DNA of 64,000 nucleotides from Pseudomonas sp. GM41(2012). Lineage in GTDB: Bacteria; Pseudomonadota; Gammaproteobacteria; Pseudomonadales; Pseudomonadaceae. Shown piece after piece: positions 7,155 to 16,041 of this stretch. Below the pieces are notes generated by a model. That model saw only the letters and a list, made by a program, of their open reading frames with translations, had not been told where the DNA came from and did no database searches. Each line of letters begins with the position of its first letter. Positions within the stretch are counted from its first letter, which is position 1. The stretch lies in the NCBI RefSeq assembly GCF_000282315.2, contig NZ_AKJN02000009.1, positions 62,001 through 126,000 on the forward strand, written 5' to 3'. The translations under genes were made by a program, and so were the position numbers.

Positions 7155-9068
7155 ATGTCCGTACGACGCACACGCAAAGACGATGGCAGCCAATGGACAG
7201 TTGCGGACAGCCGCAGTGTTTACGGGATTCGCCATTGGGGGGCCGGGTACTTCGCGATCAATGACGCCGGTCGCGTCGAAGTTCGTCCGAACGGTCCGAC
7301 CAGTTCGCCTATCGACCTGTTCGAGCAAGTCGACCAGCTGCGTAAAAGCGGCCTGTCCTTGCCGTTGCTGGTGCGTTTCCCTGACATTCTGCAAGACCGC
7401 GTGCGTCAGCTGACCGGCGCGTTCGACGCCAACATCGAGCGTCTGGAGTACCAGAGCAAGTACACCGCGCTGTACCCGATCAAGGTTAACCAGCAAGAAG
7501 CGGTGATCGAGAACATCATTGCGACCCAAGACGTGTCCATTGGTCTTGAAGCCGGCTCCAAGCCTGAGCTGCTGGCCGTGCTGGCCCTGGCGCCGAAGGG
7601 CGGCACCATCGTCTGCAACGGCTACAAGGATCGCGAATTCATTCGTCTGGCGCTGATGGGCCAGAAGCTCGGCCACAACGTGTTCATCGTGATCGAGAAA
7701 GAATCCGAAGTCGGGCTGGTGATCGAAGAAGCCGCCTCGCTCAAGGTCAAGCCTCAGGTTGGCCTGCGCGTGCGTCTGTCGTCCCTGGCGTCCAGCAAGT
7801 GGGCCGACACCGGTGGCGAGAAATCCAAGTTCGGTCTGTCGGCGGCGCAACTGCTGTCGGTGGTCGAGCGTTTCCGCGCGGCGGGCCTGGATCAGGGCAT
7901 TCGCCTGTTGCACTTCCACATGGGCTCGCAGATCGCCAACCTGGCGGACTACCAGCACGGCTTCAAGGAAGCGATTCGTTACTACGGCGAACTGCGCAAC
8001 CTTGGCCTGCCGGTAGATCACATCGACGTCGGTGGCGGTCTGGGCGTGGACTACGACGGTACGCACTCGCGTAACGCCAGCTCGATCAACTACGACATGG
8101 ACGATTACGCCGGTGTCGTGGTCGGGATGCTCAAGGAGTTCTGCGACGCGCAGAACCTGCCGCACCCGAACATTTTCTCCGAAAGCGGCCGTTCCCTGAC
8201 CGCTCACCACGCCATGCTGGTGGTGCAAGTGACCGACGTCGAGAAGCACAACGACGACGTGCCGCAGATCGACAACAAGGAAGAACTGCCGGAAACCGTG
8301 CAGTGGCTGGTTGACCTGCTGGGCCCGACCGACATCGAGATGGTCACCGAAACCTACTGGCGCGCGACTCACTACATGAGCGACATCGCGACCCAGTACG
8401 CCGATGGCAAACTGACCCTGGCCGAGAAAGCCCTGGCCGAGCAATGCTACTTCGCGGTGTGCCGTCGCCTGCACAACTCGTTGAAGGCTCGTCAGCGTTC
8501 GCACCGTCAGGTGCTCGACGAACTCAACGACAAGCTGGCCGACAAGTACATCTGCAACTTCTCGGTATTCCAGAGCCTGCCGGACACCTGGGCCATCGGC
8601 CAGGTACTGCCGATCCTGCCGCTGCACCGTCTCGACGAAGAGCCGCTGCGCCGTGCGGTGCTGCAAGATCTGACCTGCGACTCCGACGGCAAGATCAAGC
8701 AATACGTCGACGAGCAGAGCATCGAAACCAGCTTGCCGGTTCACGGTTTGAACGACGGTGAAGACTACCTGCTGGGTATCTTCCTGGTCGGCGCCTACCA
8801 GGAAATTCTCGGCGACATGCACAACCTGTTCGGTGACACCGACTCGGTGAACATCTATCAGAACGCTGACGGTAGCGTGTACCACGCGGGTATCGAAACC
8901 CACGACACAATCGAAGACATGCTGCGTTACGTGCACTTGTCGCCGGAAGAGTTGATGACCCACTACCGCGACAAATGCGCCAGTGCCCGCATCACCGCCG
9001 CCGAGCGTACCCAGTTCCTCGACGCTTTGCGTCTGGGTCTGACCCGTTCCTCTTACCTGTCTTCTTGA
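7155..9068 (+). CDS. speA: Biosynthetic arginine decarboxylase
   Basis: 637 residues, the normal SpeA length; start supported by TAGGGGA upstream. This fold-III PLP enzyme converts arginine to agmatine for putrescine synthesis. The PLP lysine is K110 in ALYPIKVNQQ. The HFHMGSQI segment, the glycine-rich HIDVGGGLGVDYDG loop, and the late FSVFQSLPDTWAIGQVLP and GAYQEI segments are all present. The gene stands alone between its promoter and a strong hairpin, so it is probably monocistronic. Confidence 0.97.
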   Translation: MSVRRTRKDDGSQWTVADSRSVYGIRHWGAGYFAINDAGRVEVRPNGPTSSPIDLFEQVDQLRKSGLSLPLLVRFPDILQDRVRQLTGAFDANIERLEYQSKYTALYPIKVNQQEAVIENIIATQDVSIGLEAGSKPELLAVLALAPKGGTIVCNGYKDREFIRLALMGQKLGHNVFIVIEKESEVGLVIEEAASLKVKPQVGLRVRLSSLASSKWADTGGEKSKFGLSAAQLLSVVERFRAAGLDQGIRLLHFHMGSQIANLADYQHGFKEAIRYYGELRNLGLPVDHIDVGGGLGVDYDGTHSRNASSINYDMDDYAGVVVGMLKEFCDAQNLPHPNIFSESGRSLTAHHAMLVVQVTDVEKHNDDVPQIDNKEELPETVQWLVDLLGPTDIEMVTETYWRATHYMSDIATQYADGKLTLAEKALAEQCYFAVCRRLHNSLKARQRSHRQVLDELNDKLADKYICNFSVFQSLPDTWAIGQVLPILPLHRLDEEPLRRAVLQDLTCDSDGKIKQYVDEQSIETSLPVHGLNDGEDYLLGIFLVGAYQEILGDMHNLFGDTDSVNIYQNADGSVYHAGIETHDTIEDMLRYVHLSPEELMTHYRDKCASARITAAERTQFLDALRLGLTRSSYLSS

Positions 9069-9082
9069 GGTAAGGCACCGCT

Positions 9083-9141
9083 CTCATCAAGTTGTCTGAA
9101 AATGTTCCGCACGTAGCGGAAGTTTCAGATGACTTGGTGAG
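9083..9141. terminator. Long stem-loop after speA
   Basis: CTCATCAAGTTGTCTGAAA at 9083-9101 pairs with the segment ending at 9141 (16 of 19 positions), with a second inner stem TTCCGC/GCGGAA. There is no clear T-tract. It probably ends or protects the speA transcript. The rest of the gap up to 9301 holds a weaker dyad (GCGAAATGACTTAC with GTAGGTCATTTCC, about 9160-9222) that may lie in the vgrG promoter. Confidence 0.5.
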
Positions 9142-9301
9142 ATGCCTCTCTGATTTCAAGCGAAATGACTTACATTCCTGGCCATCCAAGCGATGTGGTC
9201 TTCTTTTCGCGTAGGTCATTTCCTAAGTTGTACTTCGGCACTCTACTCGGCCAACTCTCTCGGAGAGAATCCCCGACCGCCCCTCCTGTAGAGAATCGCC
9301 G

Positions 9302-10630
9302 ATGTTCGATCCAGTCAACGAGCCGTCATTTCGTCTGGATGTAGAGGGTCTGCCCGACCCCTTTGAGGTCTTGGCCTTTACCGGTAGAGAAGCCATCAGC
9401 GAGCCTTTTGTGTTCGACGTGGATCTGCTGATCGATGACCCGACACTCGACCTTGCAAGCCTGCTGTACCGTCCGGCCTTTTTGCATGTCGGGCCTGCGG
9501 GAAACGGCTTCCACGGACAATTGCATGAACTTGTCCAGCGTGACCATGACTTGGCTGTCAGGCTCTGTCGCGTACGTCTGGAGCCGAAGCTGGCGTGCCT
9601 TTCCCTGCGCTTCAGTCAGCGTATTTTCAGCGCGCGCTCGGTGCCGCAAATCCTCAGTCAGGTGCTCAAGGAGCACGGCATTGCCGGCAAGAGTCGGCGC
9701 TTTGAGCTGAGTGGCGATTACCCGGTCCGTGAATTCTGTACGCAGTACCGGGAATCAGACCTGCAATTTATCCAGCGTCTGTGTGCCCAGGAACGGCTTC
9801 ACTACCATTTCGAACACGACGAGCGCGGGCATTGCGTGGTTTTCGGTGATGGTCAGGAGCCCTTTCGTTTCGGCGAGAGCGCGGTCTTCCAGGTCGAGAG
9901 CGAGCAATCGGCCGTGCGTCAGTTCAAGCTTCTGGGATGCGCTGGGCAACGAACCGCGCCGATTGCCGAAGGGCGGACGGACCTGACGGCGCTGCGCAGC
10001 GGTCAGCTGATGCCGCTGTCCGGTCATCCGATCGCCGACTGCAATCATCCCTGGCTGCTGACCCATGTGGAGCATCAGGGCAGCCAGGATTCAACGGCGT
10101 CCTACAGCAATCAGATCCGCGCGATTCACTGGCAGTCGCCTTTTGTAGCGCCTCATTGCGCAGTGAAACCCAGGATGCACAGCCTGCAACGGGCCTGGGT
10201 GGTCAACATTGATGAGGCATGCCCCGATCCGTCCAGACCGGTTGCCGTGCAATTTGACTGGCTCTATCAGGGCGAGGGCGCGGTGCCCAGCCACAGTTGG
10301 CTGCCGGTGGCCGCTGAACTGGGCGACGCGGCAGTCACGCAGTTGAGTGAGGGGGCCGAGGTGGTGGTGAGCTTTATCGAGGGGGATCCGGATCAGCCGC
10401 TGATTACCGGATTTCTTCACCTCCCTTCGTCCGTTGAAGAGGCTGAGGAGGTTGGCCCGCCGCGCACATCCGCGACAGATGATGTCGAGGGCTTGCTGGC
10501 GCTTCTGCAATCGAGCGAACCATTGATGTTGCTATGTCTGCTGCCCGGTGGCGGCAGTTTCAACCATTGCACGCAGGCCCTCTGCACGTGCCGGGCGGTG
10601 CAGCGGTTTGGCCAGAGCGGTTCGGCATGA
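9302..10630 (+). CDS. vgrG: Short VgrG-type T6SS spike protein
   Basis: 442 residues against 600-700 or more for a typical VgrG. The gp27-like base (about 1-300) is complete: FRLDVEGLPDPFEVLAFTG opening, YRESDLQFIQRLCAQERLHYHFEH at ~140-163 and the LLTHVEHQGSQD segment. A gp5-like OB domain follows (about 315-380: VAVQFDWLYQGEGAVPSHSW, EVVVSFIEGDPDQPLITG). After that the usual beta-helix needle is missing, replaced by ~60 residues with a cysteine-containing tail (GGGSFNHCTQALCTC). The tail reads as intact coding, so this may be a native short form rather than a recent break. The stop overlaps the next start (ATGA). Confidence 0.9.
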   Translation: MFDPVNEPSFRLDVEGLPDPFEVLAFTGREAISEPFVFDVDLLIDDPTLDLASLLYRPAFLHVGPAGNGFHGQLHELVQRDHDLAVRLCRVRLEPKLACLSLRFSQRIFSARSVPQILSQVLKEHGIAGKSRRFELSGDYPVREFCTQYRESDLQFIQRLCAQERLHYHFEHDERGHCVVFGDGQEPFRFGESAVFQVESEQSAVRQFKLLGCAGQRTAPIAEGRTDLTALRSGQLMPLSGHPIADCNHPWLLTHVEHQGSQDSTASYSNQIRAIHWQSPFVAPHCAVKPRMHSLQRAWVVNIDEACPDPSRPVAVQFDWLYQGEGAVPSHSWLPVAAELGDAAVTQLSEGAEVVVSFIEGDPDQPLITGFLHLPSSVEEAEEVGPPRTSATDDVEGLLALLQSSEPLMLLCLLPGGGSFNHCTQALCTCRAVQRFGQSGSA

Positions 10631-11409
10631 TCGTCGCGACCCCGCAATGGCTATTGCTGGATGTGCCGGGTGCGCCACAGGCGGGGGCGATGCTGCAGCA
10701 GCAATTTGCGCATGCCCGGTGGTTCTGGTTGTTCGAAGGCACTGAGTGGCATGCGTTGCGTGAACACGGCCCGGCTCTGATCGACCTTCGGACATGCCCA
10801 GCGCTGGCCGGGTTGTGCCACAGCGAAGTGGGCCTCTGGCGCGGCTTGCTGATAGCCAGCGAGGTGTCGTCGACGCAGTTGCTGGAGCATTTGCGCCGCA
10901 TGCTCACGGTCACGTTCGGTCTGCATCACCGAGCCTTGTTGAGTTACTACAACCCGCAAACGGCCAGTTATTTGTTCGATGCCTGCGATGCGCAGGAGCT
11001 GAGTCGCTGGCTGGGTCCGATCAGCCATTTGCGCTGGTTCGGCGGGACGTGGGCCGACCGCGCGATCGGCAGTCAGGGCTGGCAGCAGTTGGTCAATCCG
11101 GGGCTTGCCGTCAGCCCTTTGGCGGTTGAAGAAAACCTCACTCCTCGTCAGCAGGAAAAACTGCAAACCTGCCTGCTGGAGCAGCATGCCTGGCACTGGA
11201 GTCGATCCACCGGGACTGACTACAACACGCTGTGGTCCCACGTGCAGGAGGGGTTGGCGCTGGATTTTACCGAGCGCCCGGTACTCGATGACTGGTTATG
11301 GCTACGCTTGCAGTACCCCGGCGCTTTGCCTGGGCACGCATTGCCGGGACTCACCCAGCAGGAGCGCCTCGATAGCTTGCGCAACTGGTGGCAGAGCGAT
11401 CAACCCTGA
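10627..11409 (+). CDS. DUF4123 T6SS effector chaperone/adaptor
   Basis: 260 residues from the ATG at 10627, which overlaps the vgrG stop. The frame is also open upstream to 10534, but the ATGA junction and the family start (PQWLLLDVPGAPQAG) favour this choice. The N-terminal half fits DUF4123 (Tap/TEC), the chaperones that load a specific effector onto the partner VgrG. Normally the effector gene follows immediately. Here only 60 non-coding bases separate the stop from the convergent MATE gene, so no cognate effector is encoded at this site. Confidence 0.85.
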   Translation: MIVATPQWLLLDVPGAPQAGAMLQQQFAHARWFWLFEGTEWHALREHGPALIDLRTCPALAGLCHSEVGLWRGLLIASEVSSTQLLEHLRRMLTVTFGLHHRALLSYYNPQTASYLFDACDAQELSRWLGPISHLRWFGGTWADRAIGSQGWQQLVNPGLAVSPLAVEENLTPRQQEKLQTCLLEQHAWHWSRSTGTDYNTLWSHVQEGLALDFTERPVLDDWLWLRLQYPGALPGHALPGLTQQERLDSLRNWWQSDQP

Positions 11410-11469
11410 ACACACCGGTGGTCTGGCGTGCCGGTGCAGGACCTGTTCTCGCGCACCCGCCACGCCGAC

Positions 11470-12819
11470 TCAGTGAGCTTTGCCGGCGAACCAGCCGTCG
11501 TTTTTGTGCAGATACCAGGCAAACGCGCCGAGGGTCAGGCTGCGCAGCAACATGAACAATAGAAAGGTTATCCACAGTCCATGGTTGCCAAAACCTTGCA
11601 GCGCCCAAGCGAACGGCAGCAACAACATCACCGTCAGCAGCATGCCGTTGCGCATTTCCCGGGCGCGGGTGGCGCCGATAAACAACCCGTCGAGCAGGTA
11701 GCTCCCGACTGCAATCAGCGGCAGCGCGGCGAGGTAGGGCAGGTAAATGAACGCCGTGTCGCGCACGCTCTGAATGTTGGTCTGCATCTCGATAAACAGA
11801 TGCCCGGCGAACAGGAACAGCACGGCAAAGCCCAGGCTCGCCAGCAACGACCAACCGCAGGCCACCACCAATGAGCGGCGCAGGGCCTCTCGATCACGAG
11901 CACCAATGGCGTGGCCACAAAGGGCTTCCACCGCGTGGGCCAGGCCGTCCAGCGCATGGGCGGTCAGCAGCAAGCCGTTGAGCAGCAGCGCGTTGGCGGC
12001 GACGGTGGCATCACCCAGTCGCGCGCCTTGCACGGTGATCAGGAAAAACACCGATTGCAGCGCCAGGCTGCGGATGAAAATGTCGCGGTTGACCGCCAAT
12101 AGCGGCCGCCAGCTCTGCCACAGCGCCAGCGCGGCCCAGGCGATGTGGCCGGGATAGGCGCGCAGGGCGTTGCGGGTCATCAGCAGGCCGATCAGCGCAC
12201 CGGTCCATTCGGCGATCACCGACGCGCGGGCCGCACCGACCACGCCCCATTCCAGCCCGAGAACGAACCACAGGTTCAGCGCGATGTTCACCAGGTTGGT
12301 GCTCAGCAGAATGGCCAGCGGTGCCCGGGCGTTCTGAGTGCCGAGGAACCAGCCGACCAGCGCATAACTGGCCAGTGCTGCCGGCAGACCGAACAGGCGC
12401 GTGTGGAAAAACTCGCGGGTCAACTGATCCAGCTCCGCCGACGGCTGCATGAAGTGCAGCGCGACGCCACTCAACGGCACGCCCAATGCTCCCAGGACAA
12501 TGGCCAGGCCCATCGCCAACAACAAACCCTGCAGCAAGATCTGCCGCAAGGCCGCGCCGTCCCCACGCCCGGCGGCCTGTGCGGCGAACCCGGTGGTGCC
12601 CATGCGCAGAAATCCCATGGCCCAGGCGAGAAAGGTATACAGGCTGGCCCCGACCGCGACGGCGCCCAACTGATGGGCGTGGGGCAAGTGGCCGATGACA
12701 GTACTGTCGACCAGCGCCACCAGCGGTACGGAAATGTTCGAGAGAATCATCGGCGCGGCGAGCGCCCAGACTCGACGATGGGTAGGGCGGTCGCGCCAGT
12801 CGGCGATCAGGTTGGACAT
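11470..12819 (-). CDS. dinF: MATE family multidrug/Na+ efflux transporter, DinF-like
   Basis: 449 residues with about twelve hydrophobic helices in two MatE repeats. The conserved opening (WALAAPMILSNISVPLVALVDSTVIGH) matches the DinF branch. It should export cationic or toxic compounds across the inner membrane using an ion gradient. Single gene, convergent with the VgrG islet. Confidence 0.9.
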   Translation of the reverse strand: MSNLIADWRDRPTHRRVWALAAPMILSNISVPLVALVDSTVIGHLPHAHQLGAVAVGASLYTFLAWAMGFLRMGTTGFAAQAAGRGDGAALRQILLQGLLLAMGLAIVLGALGVPLSGVALHFMQPSAELDQLTREFFHTRLFGLPAALASYALVGWFLGTQNARAPLAILLSTNLVNIALNLWFVLGLEWGVVGAARASVIAEWTGALIGLLMTRNALRAYPGHIAWAALALWQSWRPLLAVNRDIFIRSLALQSVFFLITVQGARLGDATVAANALLLNGLLLTAHALDGLAHAVEALCGHAIGARDREALRRSLVVACGWSLLASLGFAVLFLFAGHLFIEMQTNIQSVRDTAFIYLPYLAALPLIAVGSYLLDGLFIGATRAREMRNGMLLTVMLLLPFAWALQGFGNHGLWITFLLFMLLRSLTLGAFAWYLHKNDGWFAGKAH

Positions 12820-12884
12820 GCAGGCTCCTTGGGGGAGCGGGCATTGTAGCGGTTGATTCGGGATTTGCTGTGAATCAGAAATCG

Positions 12885-13142
12885 ACCCCTCACCCGAGCC
12901 CTCTCCCCACGGGGAGAGGGGGAAAGGGAGCCGATCTTCATGCTGTTCAAGACCTGAGTTCGACTCAGTCTTTCAGGTCGATGTAGCTCGAGAGTACAAC
13001 TCGGTCAGTCCCCTCTCCCGAAAGGGAGCCGATCTTCATGCTGTTCAAGACCTGAGTTCGTCTCAGTCTTTCAGGTCGATGTAGCTCGAGAGTACAACTC
13101 GGTCAGTCCCCTCTCCCTCGGGGAGAGGGTTAGGGTGAGGGG
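12885..13142. repeat. Interspersed GC-rich element, copy 1, with an internal 98-bp duplication
   Basis: It starts CCCCTCACCCGAGCCCTCTC and ends with the inverse GGGTTAGGGTGAGGGG, forming long inverted ends. Related copies lie at 35361-35523 and 38926-39087 (~162 bp). This copy is longer because the internal segment beginning GAAAGGGAGCCGATCTTCAT occurs twice (12922 and 13020, period 98). No protein is encoded. Confidence 0.8.
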
Positions 13143-13152
13143 GATTTACGGA

Positions 13153-13446
13153 TCAATGGATTATCCAGCTCAACAACCACAACCCCAGCAGCAACCAGAT
13201 AATCCCCATGATGATCGACGCATTCATGAACGCCCGAATCGCCGACCACAACAGCATCAACCCCAGAATCAGCGCAATGATGCTGATGATCGACGCGTCC
13301 ATGCCCAGCGCACGGGACAGCCCTTCGACAAAGTTGCTGCCCGCGTGGCTCAGCAGATTGAACAAGCCGCTGAGGCTGTCAACGATGAAACGGATAACCG
13401 AACCGAGTGCCTGGCCGAGCCATTCGAAAAAACTTTCTACCTGCAT
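13153..13446 (-). CDS. Small inner-membrane protein of unknown function
   Basis: 97 residues. Two hydrophobic helices occupy about 54-71 and 77-95, after an amphipathic N-terminal part (FFEWLGQALGSVIRFIVDSL). It looks like one of the small conserved Pseudomonas membrane proteins; no function recognised. It stands alone between an interspersed repeat and the mazG-like gene. Confidence 0.65.
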   Translation of the reverse strand: MQVESFFEWLGQALGSVIRFIVDSLSGLFNLLSHAGSNFVEGLSRALGMDASIISIIALILGLMLLWSAIRAFMNASIIMGIIWLLLGLWLLSWIIH

Positions 13447-13525
13447 GTCGTGAGCGTCCTTGATGAAAGTGGTGGCGTGGTTGCCGGACTTGAGCCTTGG
13501 GCTATCGAGCAGGGTGCCGAGTTCC

Positions 13526-13558
13526 CGTAGGAGCTGCCGCAGGCTGCGATCTTTTGAT
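13526..13558. repeat. Solitary half of a GGCTGCGATCTTTTGAT palindrome
   Basis: CGTAGGAGCTGCCGCAGGCTGCGATCTTTTGAT matches one arm of the palindrome at 43201-43299 apart from a few central bases. No second arm is found nearby. It lies in the gap before the mazG-like gene. Confidence 0.55.
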
Positions 13559-13641
13559 TATGGTGTAAAGATCCGCGCCGCACCGAGACACTTGCCTTCC
13601 CCCGTCATCCCCCCGAAGCTATACGCCTTCAGGAGAGCCCG

Positions 13642-13944
13642 ATGAACCTTGTTGAACTGACCGAACGCCTGCACGCCATCCGTGACCGCAATGACTGGCG
13701 GCAATTTCACAGCCCGAAAAACCTGGCCATGGCCGCGAGCGTGGAAATGTCCGAGCTGGTGGAAATTTTCCAGTGGCTGACCGAAGACCAGTCGCGCCAG
13801 TTGCCGGCGGACAAGCTCGCCCATGCCGGGCAGGAAATCGGCGACATCGTGCTCTATCTACTACTGCTGTGCAGCGAGTTGGGGTTGGACATGAATGAAG
13901 TGGTGCGCAGCAAACTCGCGGACAGCGAACGGAGGTTCAGCTGA
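13642..13944 (+). CDS. MazG-like nucleotide pyrophosphohydrolase
   Basis: 100 residues with an AGGAG site before the ATG. The all-alpha NTP-PPase core is visible: EMSELVEIFQW (metal-binding EXXE) and EIGDIVLYLLLL (EXXD). It resembles the small RS21-C6/dCTPase group that hydrolyses NTPs or modified dNTPs to monophosphate and pyrophosphate. The stop shares a base with the next start (TGATG), so it is translationally coupled to cmoM. Confidence 0.88.
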   Translation: MNLVELTERLHAIRDRNDWRQFHSPKNLAMAASVEMSELVEIFQWLTEDQSRQLPADKLAHAGQEIGDIVLYLLLLCSELGLDMNEVVRSKLADSERRFS

Positions 13945-14693
13945 TGAGCGACCGTCATTTCGATCAACTGGCGACCCGCTTCGCCGAAAAAATCTACGGC
14001 GGTGCCAAAGGCGCGATCCGTCTGGCGGTGCTTCAGGCCGACCTGGCCGAAACCCTGCCGGACCGACCTTTGCGCGTACTGGACATCGGTGCCGGCCTGG
14101 GTCATATGTCGTTGTGGCTGGCCCAGCGTGGTCATGAGGTCACGCTGGCCGAGCCCGCCGAGCCGATGCTCGAAGGCGCCCGTCAGCGCTTTGCCGACGC
14201 CGGGCAAACAGCGACGTTCATTCAGGCGCCGTGGCAGGATCTGCTCGGCCAACTCACCGAGCCCTACGACCTGGTGCTGTGCCACGCCGTGCTGGAATGG
14301 CTGGCCGAGCCCCACGCGATCCTGCCGGTGCTGCATCAATTGACCAAGCCAGATGGCTGGTTATCCCTGGCCTTCTACAACCGCGATGCGTTGATCTATC
14401 GCAACCTGCTCAAAGGCCACTTCCGCAAGATGCGCAAGAACGACATGGCCGGCGAAAAGCAAAGCCTGACCCCGCAGCAGCCGCTTGATCCACGGGAACT
14501 GGCGGCGCAACTTGAGGGAATGTGGCAGGTCGAAACCCAGAGCGGGGTGCGGGTTTTTCACGACTACATGCCAGTGGAATTCCAGGCCCGCGCCGAACTG
14601 GTGGACTTGCTGGAAATGGAACTGGCCCACCGTCGTCACCCAAGCTTTGCCGGGCTTGGTCGCTACTTGCACTGGATCTGTCGGCCGGTCTGA
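13944..14693 (+). CDS. cmoM: tRNA 5-carboxymethoxyuridine methyltransferase CmoM
   Basis: 249 residues. The SAM-binding glycine motif VLDIGAGLGHM lies at 45-55, and the family markers YGGAKGAIRL (18-27) and the basic GHFRKMRKN segment near 150 are present. CmoM (formerly SmtA) methylates cmo5U34 of certain tRNAs to mcmo5U. It sits in an operon after the MazG-like gene and just ahead of two lipoprotein genes. Confidence 0.9.
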   Translation: MSDRHFDQLATRFAEKIYGGAKGAIRLAVLQADLAETLPDRPLRVLDIGAGLGHMSLWLAQRGHEVTLAEPAEPMLEGARQRFADAGQTATFIQAPWQDLLGQLTEPYDLVLCHAVLEWLAEPHAILPVLHQLTKPDGWLSLAFYNRDALIYRNLLKGHFRKMRKNDMAGEKQSLTPQQPLDPRELAAQLEGMWQVETQSGVRVFHDYMPVEFQARAELVDLLEMELAHRRHPSFAGLGRYLHWICRPV

Positions 14694-14705
14694 TCGGAGC
14701 ACGAA

Positions 14706-15320
14706 ATGAACAGTCGTTCGGGGTTACTGGTGATCTGTCTCGGGTTGGCGGCCTGTCAGGGCAGCAACCCTTATGTGGCGTCATCCAACCCCTTGCCACC
14801 CGCGCCGCCTCAGGCGGCCAACACCTTCGACCGCAGCGCCTACCCGGCAGCGCCGCGCGACTACGGGCGTTACCGCAGTTGGGCCTGGCTCAACGGGCAA
14901 CTGCCGCCGGGCACCGCCTGGGCGGATTCGGCGCAGGTCGCCGAAGCCGTCAGCAGTGCGCTCGATCAACGTGGCTTGCGCCCGCTGCACGATAACCGCC
15001 CGGCCGACCTGTTTGTCAGCGCCGAACTGCACCTGGAAACCCGCCTGCGCCAGGTTCGGGATGACTATGGTTATTACGGTGGCGGCTATGGCGGTTACAA
15101 CCGCTACGGCAGCGGTTACGGCATGTACAACACCGTGCCGATCGTGCGGACTTATCAGGAACAGGTTGTGGTGGTGCGGGTTGATTTGTTTGACGCTCAG
15201 AGCGGTCAACCGGTATGGAGTGCCAGCGCCGAAACCAGCAATCGCGTCAGCGAGCGCGAGCGTGCCGATGCGATACGGGAAGCTGTAGAAAAGGCGATGT
15301 CGGCGTATCCTCCTAGTTAG
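14706..15320 (+). CDS. DUF4136 lipoprotein (first of two)
   Basis: 204 residues with a lipoprotein signal: short basic start, hydrophobic core and lipobox LAAC at 14-17. The mature part has the DUF4136 layout (YGRYRSWAW, then SSALDQRGLRP, then a VVVRVDLFDAQSGQPVW strand) interrupted by a Gly/Tyr-rich insert (~120-138). Function unknown. It begins 12 bases after cmoM and is followed by a paralogue. Confidence 0.85.
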   Translation: MNSRSGLLVICLGLAACQGSNPYVASSNPLPPAPPQAANTFDRSAYPAAPRDYGRYRSWAWLNGQLPPGTAWADSAQVAEAVSSALDQRGLRPLHDNRPADLFVSAELHLETRLRQVRDDYGYYGGGYGGYNRYGSGYGMYNTVPIVRTYQEQVVVVRVDLFDAQSGQPVWSASAETSNRVSERERADAIREAVEKAMSAYPPS

Positions 15321-15374
15321 CTTCTGTAGTCAAGAAGCAGTACGCAGGTTCATGTCTTCAACCGGAGAACTATC

Positions 15375-15932
15375 ATGTTCCGCCGTCTCGCTTTACTGGC
15401 TGTGGCCGTGCTGCTCAGTGCCTGCGCCGGCAACCAGGTCAATCATGACTTCGATGCCAGCCGCGACTTCGCCGCCTATCGCAGCTGGAGCTGGAAAGAA
15501 CCCGCTCTGCAATATCGGCCCGATGACCCACGGATCAAGAGCGACCTGACTGAACAACGCATCCGCCAATCGGTGAGCGATCAGCTGGATCAACGAGGCC
15601 TGCGTCCGGCTGCCGGTGGCCAAAAGGGCGATTTGAGCGTGCAGACCTATCTGATCGTCGAACAGCGCCAGCAACAAGTAACCACCAACTACGGCGGCGC
15701 TTGGGGTAATCCATGGAACGGCTACTGGGGCGGGCCGATGTACAACGAAACTCGTAACGTCAGCTACAAAGTGGCGATCATCCAGATCGACCTGCTCGAC
15801 GGCAAGGACGGCAAACTGGTGTGGCGCGGCAGTGACGAGCAGATACTCAGCCGCACACCGAACCCGTCGGATCGCAGCACGGCAATACGCGAAACGGTCG
15901 GGCGAATTCTCGCCAACTACCCACCCAAATAA
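15375..15932 (+). CDS. DUF4136 lipoprotein (second of two)
   Basis: 185 residues with lipobox LLSAC (cysteine at about residue 15). It shares the DUF4136 landmarks with the preceding gene (FAAYRSWSWKEP, VSDQLDQRGLRPA, IIQIDLLDGKDGKLVWRG), so the pair probably arose by duplication. A strong GGAGAA site precedes the ATG. Function unknown; probably envelope-located. Confidence 0.85.
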   Translation: MFRRLALLAVAVLLSACAGNQVNHDFDASRDFAAYRSWSWKEPALQYRPDDPRIKSDLTEQRIRQSVSDQLDQRGLRPAAGGQKGDLSVQTYLIVEQRQQQVTTNYGGAWGNPWNGYWGGPMYNETRNVSYKVAIIQIDLLDGKDGKLVWRGSDEQILSRTPNPSDRSTAIRETVGRILANYPPK

Positions 15933-15946
15933 ACACCACCAAACCC

Positions 15947-16014
15947 TGTAGGAGCACGGCTTGCCGGCGATGGCGATCTCAAGGACGCCATCGCCGGCAA
16001 GCCGTGCTCCTACA
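15947..16014. repeat. Compact REP palindrome
   Basis: TGTAGGAGCACGGCTTGCCG and its exact inverse are separated by a short loop, forming a near-perfect hairpin directly after the second lipoprotein gene. It could act as a transcription stop or mRNA stabiliser. Confidence 0.85.
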
Positions 16015-16041
16015 GGGTTTTTGTTGTCTCGCCGGCAGTCC

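Noticed and set aside
7152..8963. 603-codon open frame on the minus strand opposite speA
   Set aside because: It mirrors the speA codon structure, has no ribosome site or recognisable domain, and speA is certain. Similar antisense frames opposite DUF2333, pprA, the chemoreceptor and the ABC ATPase were rejected for the same reason.
9302..10630. Frameshift as cause of the short VgrG
   Set aside because: Other frames after the OB domain show no continuation of the beta-helix, and the C-terminal tail reads as normal coding sequence overlapping the next gene by ATGA.
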